DNA of 64,000 nucleotides, taken from the NCBI GenBank assembly GCA_028023455.1, contig JAQFVV010000022.1, forward strand, positions 6,159,100 through 6,223,099, in the 5' to 3' direction. This document shows, piece after piece, positions 60,791-64,000 of the stretch. The first letter of the stretch is position 1. Every line of letters begins with the position of its first letter. The DNA comes from Epiperipatus broadwayi. Taxonomy: Eukaryota > Onychophora > Udeonychophora > Euonychophora > Peripatidae. The position numbers and the translations under genes are program-made. The notes beneath the pieces were generated by a model. The model worked only from the letters and a program-made list of their open reading frames with translations. It searched no databases and had not been told where the DNA came from.

Positions 60791-63700
60791 TGTTCATATA
60801 TTATATAATATAAATAATCACATAATAATAATAGCTGCAAAGACAAAAACTTATGAAATGAACATTAGAAAATTGCCCATCCAATTCATCTAAGACTTCC
60901 CCCTTTCAGTTAACAGCAATTTCCTTTCTGCGACCAAAAAAAAAGAATATGGACATTTTAATAGTATATTATAAAAAGACAATGAAAACATTTATAATCT
61001 TGAATTGGATGTAAACTGAGAAAAAAATTTCAACATTCAGAGCTATTCTAGTTTCCAGAGATGTTTCTGACACCATGACTCATCTAAATAATTGTCCATG
61101 TGAAAATCACATCATAATTTTGAAATGATTATTTGGTCTATTCCAGCAGTTAATAATATGAATTTAAAATTTAGGCTGTAAAAAATAATAATTAATCTTT
61201 CAATGTAAGATTTAAATTTACCCTCTTCTCCTCAACTCACATGCACACACAAACATTCAAATTAAGATCAAAATTTGTGAAATAATTGGGGGAGGGGGTA
61301 AAATATGAATATAATTTTTTAAATATCAAAATACCGATAGAATGGCATTAGCTAATGATTGATAATACATATATTAACAAGAGCTGATGGAGTTTAAACT
61401 TACATATGGAACATGTGCTAGTGTGAGCAAAACAGGCATGTAAACTCCTATCATTGCACCAGTTATTGAACAATGTGCTACAAATGGCCTTTAGATAACA
61501 ATGGAGTTAACTCATGTTCTTAAATCTGAGATTCTTCAATATCACTGATCTTTAGAATTAAAAAAGCATTATGTGCTCAAAAGTATTGATGTGATAAAAA
61601 CCTTCAGAAGGGATCAAGCAAATGATTATTTTCTGACAAAATCAAGAAATTTATACAAAAAAGTAAAAATTCTCCAAAGACAACTATATTGAAAAATAAT
61701 GTTACAATCTGAAAAGTTTTCTTTAGATAAAAAAGATTAATGCACATTGTGTTAAAAACTAGACTTACATTTATATAGAATTAAAAAAAAAAAAAATTAC
61801 ATGCAGGGAATTAAAATTATTAAATTCAAACATTAATAAACAGATAAAATCTAATGATAAGTTTCTGTAAATTATTAATTTTTTAAATTAAGTGCTGATA
61901 TTTATTCAGAGTGAAAATAAATTTTTATATATTAAATCACATAAATTTTATATGTAAGCCTTAACCTAAATTTATAATTAATTAAAACGAGATGTAATAA
62001 AACAAGAATTAACAAAAATTAAATTATAATGTGTAATATATATATATATTTATGGCAGCAACCTAAATAGTATAAGAAAGAAGACAATAAAAAAAGTCCA
62101 AATTATAATTTAGTAATTTAATTAGAGAATAAACTGTCAATAGATGAAAATATATGAAAAATTAAAAAACAAATTTATTTTTTCTAATATATAGTATAAA
62201 TAGATGTGTGTACACATAACCATACATTAAAAATTTGAAGATTTTACCAGTTTTTTAGATGTAAATATTAAGTTTTAAGGGAATTTCTCCATATATATTT
62301 TTTAGATAAATTTCAATTATATTATGCAAAATACTAATTAAAAACTAGTATTATCAACTGAAATTAATTACACTAGCTTGTAATTTATTTGACTCATCTT
62401 TAAATCAAAAGTGTAACAACTTTTAGTTTATTATCTTAGATTATATAAAAATTATAGACTTAGATATTAAATATGAAATTTATCTAAAAATATATATTGA
62501 GAAATCTTGTTAAAATTTATATGTAAAGTCCATAAAAATGTAATTAATATCTTTTAACTTTATAAGAGAATCTGATTTATTTGTAGAATTATTTAGAACA
62601 TTATACCATTTCTCAAAATTATTAATATATCAAATATTTGACAAATTAATCACATATTTGGAATTTGTTGAAGTTATAGATTTTAATGACTTCAATATAG
62701 TACATGAGATAATGAATTTAAACTTTCTGATAGGTACCTTGTAATAATGGAATGACCTTTAGATAGGAGAATTAATATCTAATAATCATTAAGCAGTGTT
62801 CAACCAACAGTAGCCCTTGCTCTTTTAATATATAAATTTTTTTTTATCACAGTTCCTGATATAAAAAGTTGCTTTTTATTTCCTTTCAGTACCCTATCTC
62901 TCTTCTATTAGTTTTTTTTTCACATTCATTTTGAATCACTTAAGCTAATATAAAGTTCAGCTGACATGAGATTCTCAAAACATTAATCGTTTCTCTATAT
63001 TAACTATTATACAATGGAATTGTTTTTAACATTTCCATAACAATTCTGACACTAATTTTTTTTTATATATGAAAGTTGGTATAAGTATATAAATCCCTCA
63101 ACATTAACTTAAAAAAACAACAACGGGAACAAATATAGTAGATTGGGCATCCTTAGTTGAAACCTTGCAAAAGACAATGCAATTACTAGTCACTTGAAAT
63201 CAGATTTGCGAAAGAAGTTTCAATGGAAACATGTTTAGGGATTTCTCCAACATCATAAATAAGAAAAGATCTAGAAATGATTACAAAATCTGGCTATTAT
63301 CATTGTATCTGAAATATTACAATGGCAAAATAAGAGTTGTAGTAGTGATAAAGTTTAAATTTTCTTCTGAATATAAATACATGAAATGAGCTGTAGGTAA
63401 CAAATTACCACGATTTGAAATTTTTGGGGGAAAGACAGTTTATCGAATAAAAGAATATTGCATGCACTAAATTTGCTGTAAGGTCTGAATTATCAATAAT
63501 TTTTATACAGTAATCTCTGTACAACATAGGCTATTTGATTCAAATCATTATGTGGATATATCTTAAGATATCAATAAAAACACAATAATATAATTATTTA
63601 AAAAATGATATAGTTAAAACTTGAGAAAAACTATTAATATAATGAGAAAATAGCTGTTAAGAAATGATTCATAGTAACATTTATACAAGTAGGCATGCAC

Positions 63701-64000
63701 AAAATTTATCATGTTATCTTTTGTCTTTTATTTGCTTTAAATTTCAGATTATTGAAATTGCAAGTATGGGTGGTCAAATCTGTGGATGAAGGTAGTAATG
63801 AAAAACTAATGATATTAAAATTGTATTAGTAATAAATTTAGCAGTATTTTATGCTAAAAAGCTGAACTATTCCTCATTGTATTAATAGTGTTATTTGCAT
63901 GAATACTGATAAAAAAACCAGATTTTTCTTACTGGAAATTTTAATGCATGTGAACAAACTTATATGGTCAGTCTTCATTGAATTTTTGCACAATACAATG
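60791..64000. other. AT-rich non-coding DNA, probably DYRK1A intron
   Basis: No LINE, TIR or kinase exon was recognised. One short exon-like stretch on the minus strand (about 61401-61490) is described among the findings. A plus-strand acceptor-like site near 63746 is probably chance. Confidence 0.45.

Noticed and set aside
63747-63790. Plus-strand exon after a ttaaatttcag acceptor
   Set aside because: The reading is short, shows no family likeness, and pyrimidine-rich AG sites are common by chance in this DNA.
51346-64000. Kinase-domain exons of DYRK1A
   Set aside because: I scanned the minus strand for DYRK kinase motifs and saw none; the upstream exons are probably beyond the window.

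Overview
The window is AT-rich, intron- and repeat-dominated animal DNA. Only two host genes show any coding sequence, and both are partial. The best-supported one is the last coding exon of a DYRK1A/minibrain-type kinase (50587-51332, minus strand), recognised by its conserved C-terminal tail. The other is a coiled-coil exon at 4944-5023 (plus strand), with a possible terminal exon at 10774. The long vertebrate-like DYRK1A tail, low gene density, CR1-like LINEs, RTE-like LINEs, Tigger/pogo and hAT elements and very short tRNA-derived SINEs suggest a non-vertebrate bilaterian with a large repeat-rich genome. A mollusc is a guess, not a demonstration. Nothing prokaryotic is present: no operons, CRISPR arrays, rRNA or intact tRNA genes.

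Layout. 0-5 kb: a tandem dispersed repeat ('repeat A'), a 38-bp-arm hairpin, two tRNA-derived SINEs and the coiled-coil exon. 5.5-10.4 kb: a nearly complete CR1-like LINE on the minus strand, with an intact ORF1 (PHD finger plus SGNH esterase) and an ORF2 (endonuclease, reverse transcriptase, Cys/His knuckle) broken by three frameshifts. 12.8-14.6 kb: a terminal-inverted-repeat element with internal tandem repeats and a nested hAT MITE (perfect 8-bp target duplication). 16.4-23.2 kb: three more copies of the same LINE, end to end and in one orientation.

25.5-28.2 kb: two solo LTRs of one family in opposite orientations, each with a perfect 5-bp target duplication. One carries an 18-bp minisatellite; the other interrupts repeat A. 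34-36.5 kb: a decayed RTE-like LINE split by a roughly 0.7-kb tandemly repeated insertion with an 11-bp target duplication. 37.3-38.4 kb: a TIR element with TA duplication. 46.9-47.2 kb: a hAT remnant. 49.3-51.3 kb: DYRK1A 3' UTR and last exon. 51.3-64 kb: probably DYRK1A intron, holding a 2.08-kb Tigger/pogo element with broken transposase and a decayed RTE-like LINE.

The most unusual signal is in repeat A. Its minus strand carries the parts of a hammerhead ribozyme (CUGANGA, a short helix II, GAAA, a minimal helix III, GUC, and a helix I that pairs). It recurs in tandem units of about 455 bp, and three copies break off at or within a few bases of the ribozyme core. This resembles animal retrozyme-type retroelements. 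A second, unrelated tandem insertion at 34.3-35.0 kb has a similar genomic architecture but no convincing ribozyme.
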